This document shows, piece after piece, positions 5,695 through 6,113 of a stretch of DNA of 6,113 bases. Under the pieces are notes generated by a model. That model made no database searches and was not told the DNA's origin. It saw only the letters and a list, made by a program, of their open reading frames with translations. The DNA lies in NCBI GenBank assembly GCA_004213025.1, contig SHBC01000069.1, positions 1 through 6,113 of the forward strand, in the 5' to 3' direction. A program made the position numbers and the translations under genes. The number at the start of each line of letters is the position of its first letter. Within the stretch, counting starts at the first letter, position 1. Source of the DNA: SAR116 cluster bacterium. GTDB lineage: Bacteria > Pseudomonadota > Alphaproteobacteria > Puniceispirillales > Puniceispirillaceae.

Positions 5695-6113
5695 ATGAAG
5701 GATCGCCCGGTGGTCAAACAGCTATTTTCAGTCGAAGACGCGCGTCGGCGGGCCAGAAAACGCCTGCCGCGAATGATGTTTGACTTCATCGACGGGGCTT
5801 CAGGCGATGAGACCCTGTGCGATCTGAATCCGTCGGCAATCGATCAGGTCAGGCTAATGCCGAGAGTGCTGATTGATGTCAGTGAGCGCGACATGTCGAG
5901 CCGCATTCTGGGCCAGAAAACCGGTTTGCCATTCGGCATTGCGCCGATGGGCATGTGCGCCCTTGCGTGGCCGGGCGCTGATCAGGCCATGGCCAGAGAA
6001 GCGGCGCGACGGCGTATTCCGCTGTGTGTATCAACCGCGTCGTCAATGGCCCTGGAGCAGGTCAATGAACTCGCCGAAGGTCACGCCTGGTTTCAACTCT
6101 ACGCCGACCAGTC
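5695..6113 (+). CDS. FMN-dependent alpha-hydroxyacid dehydrogenase (lactate/mandelate/glycolate oxidase family), N-terminal part
   Basis: The first 139 codons are present; the right edge cuts a protein that is usually 350-400 residues. The family oxidises an L-2-hydroxyacid to the 2-oxoacid with FMN, passing electrons to the respiratory chain or to oxygen. Visible marks: FSVEDARRRARKRLPRMMFD (11-30), FIDGASGDE (31-39), VRLMPRVLIDVSERDMSS (52-69), the FMN-contacting LPFGIAPMGM (78-87), CVSTASSM (111-118) and WFQLYADQ (132-139). The catalytic His and the C-terminal glycine-rich FMN phosphate loops lie outside the window. Phe31 stands where glycolate oxidase has substrate-contacting Tyr24. The ATG at 5695 directly follows an in-frame TGA and has no clear ribosome site. 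GTG at 5710 has AAGGA seven bases upstream and may be the real start. Likely target of the divergent LysR regulator. Exact substrate unknown. Confidence 0.93.
   Translation, partial: MKDRPVVKQLFSVEDARRRARKRLPRMMFDFIDGASGDETLCDLNPSAIDQVRLMPRVLIDVSERDMSSRILGQKTGLPFGIAPMGMCALAWPGADQAMAREAARRRIPLCVSTASSMALEQVNELAEGHAWFQLYADQ
5698..5702 (+). promoter_or_regulatory. Shine-Dalgarno-like site favouring a GTG start for the dehydrogenase
   Basis: AAGGA lies inside the first codons of the ATG-started frame and exactly seven bases before an in-frame GTG at 5710-5712. The ATG at 5695 has no comparable site. If this is used, the protein starts five residues later, at the Val after Pro5. Confidence 0.5.

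Overview
The window looks like a bacterial chromosome segment, most likely from an alphaproteobacterium. The reasons are the moderately GC-rich, tightly packed genes, the style of the Dpp/Opp permease and solute-binding sequences (no lipobox on the binding protein, paired cysteines in the first periplasmic loop of the DppB-like permease), and the LysR regulator / FMN hydroxyacid dehydrogenase pair. This placement rests on recognition only; no search was run. There are no RNA genes, insertion sequences, CRISPR arrays or phage genes.

Left part (1-3531, minus strand): a peptide/nickel-type ABC importer operon read right to left. It starts with a secreted solute-binding protein (2050-3531), followed by a DppB-like permease (968-1927), a DppC-like permease overlapping it by 4 bases (84-971), and the first 27 codons of an OppD/DppD-like ATPase (1-82), which runs off the left edge. 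A 42-base stem-loop sits in the only sizeable gap inside the operon, between the binding-protein and permease genes. That is a common place for elements that let the binding protein be made in excess.

Middle (3532-3872): a 341-base divergent control region holding an AT-rich minus-strand promoter candidate, a hairpin just ahead of the binding-protein ribosome site, two dyads, and a 19-base-period tandem repeat that also forms an inverted repeat just before the next gene. Divergent from the importer is a serine hydrolase of the peptidase E / cyanophycinase family (S51; 3873-4619, GTG start). Its position suggests that it hydrolyses imported Asp-containing dipeptides or isopeptides in the cytoplasm.

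Right part (4620-6113): a LysR-type regulator on the minus strand (4673-5593), convergent with the peptidase, and divergent from it the first 139 codons of an FMN-dependent alpha-hydroxyacid dehydrogenase (lactate/mandelate/glycolate oxidase family, from 5695), cut by the right edge. The 101 bases between them are AT-rich and carry a candidate LysR site and two minus-strand -10 boxes. This is the classic regulator-target layout and is probably a catabolic unit separate from the peptide importer.

I see no clearly undescribed system. The most useful points are the possible peptide uptake-cleavage module, the structured divergent control region, and an uncertain start for the dehydrogenase.
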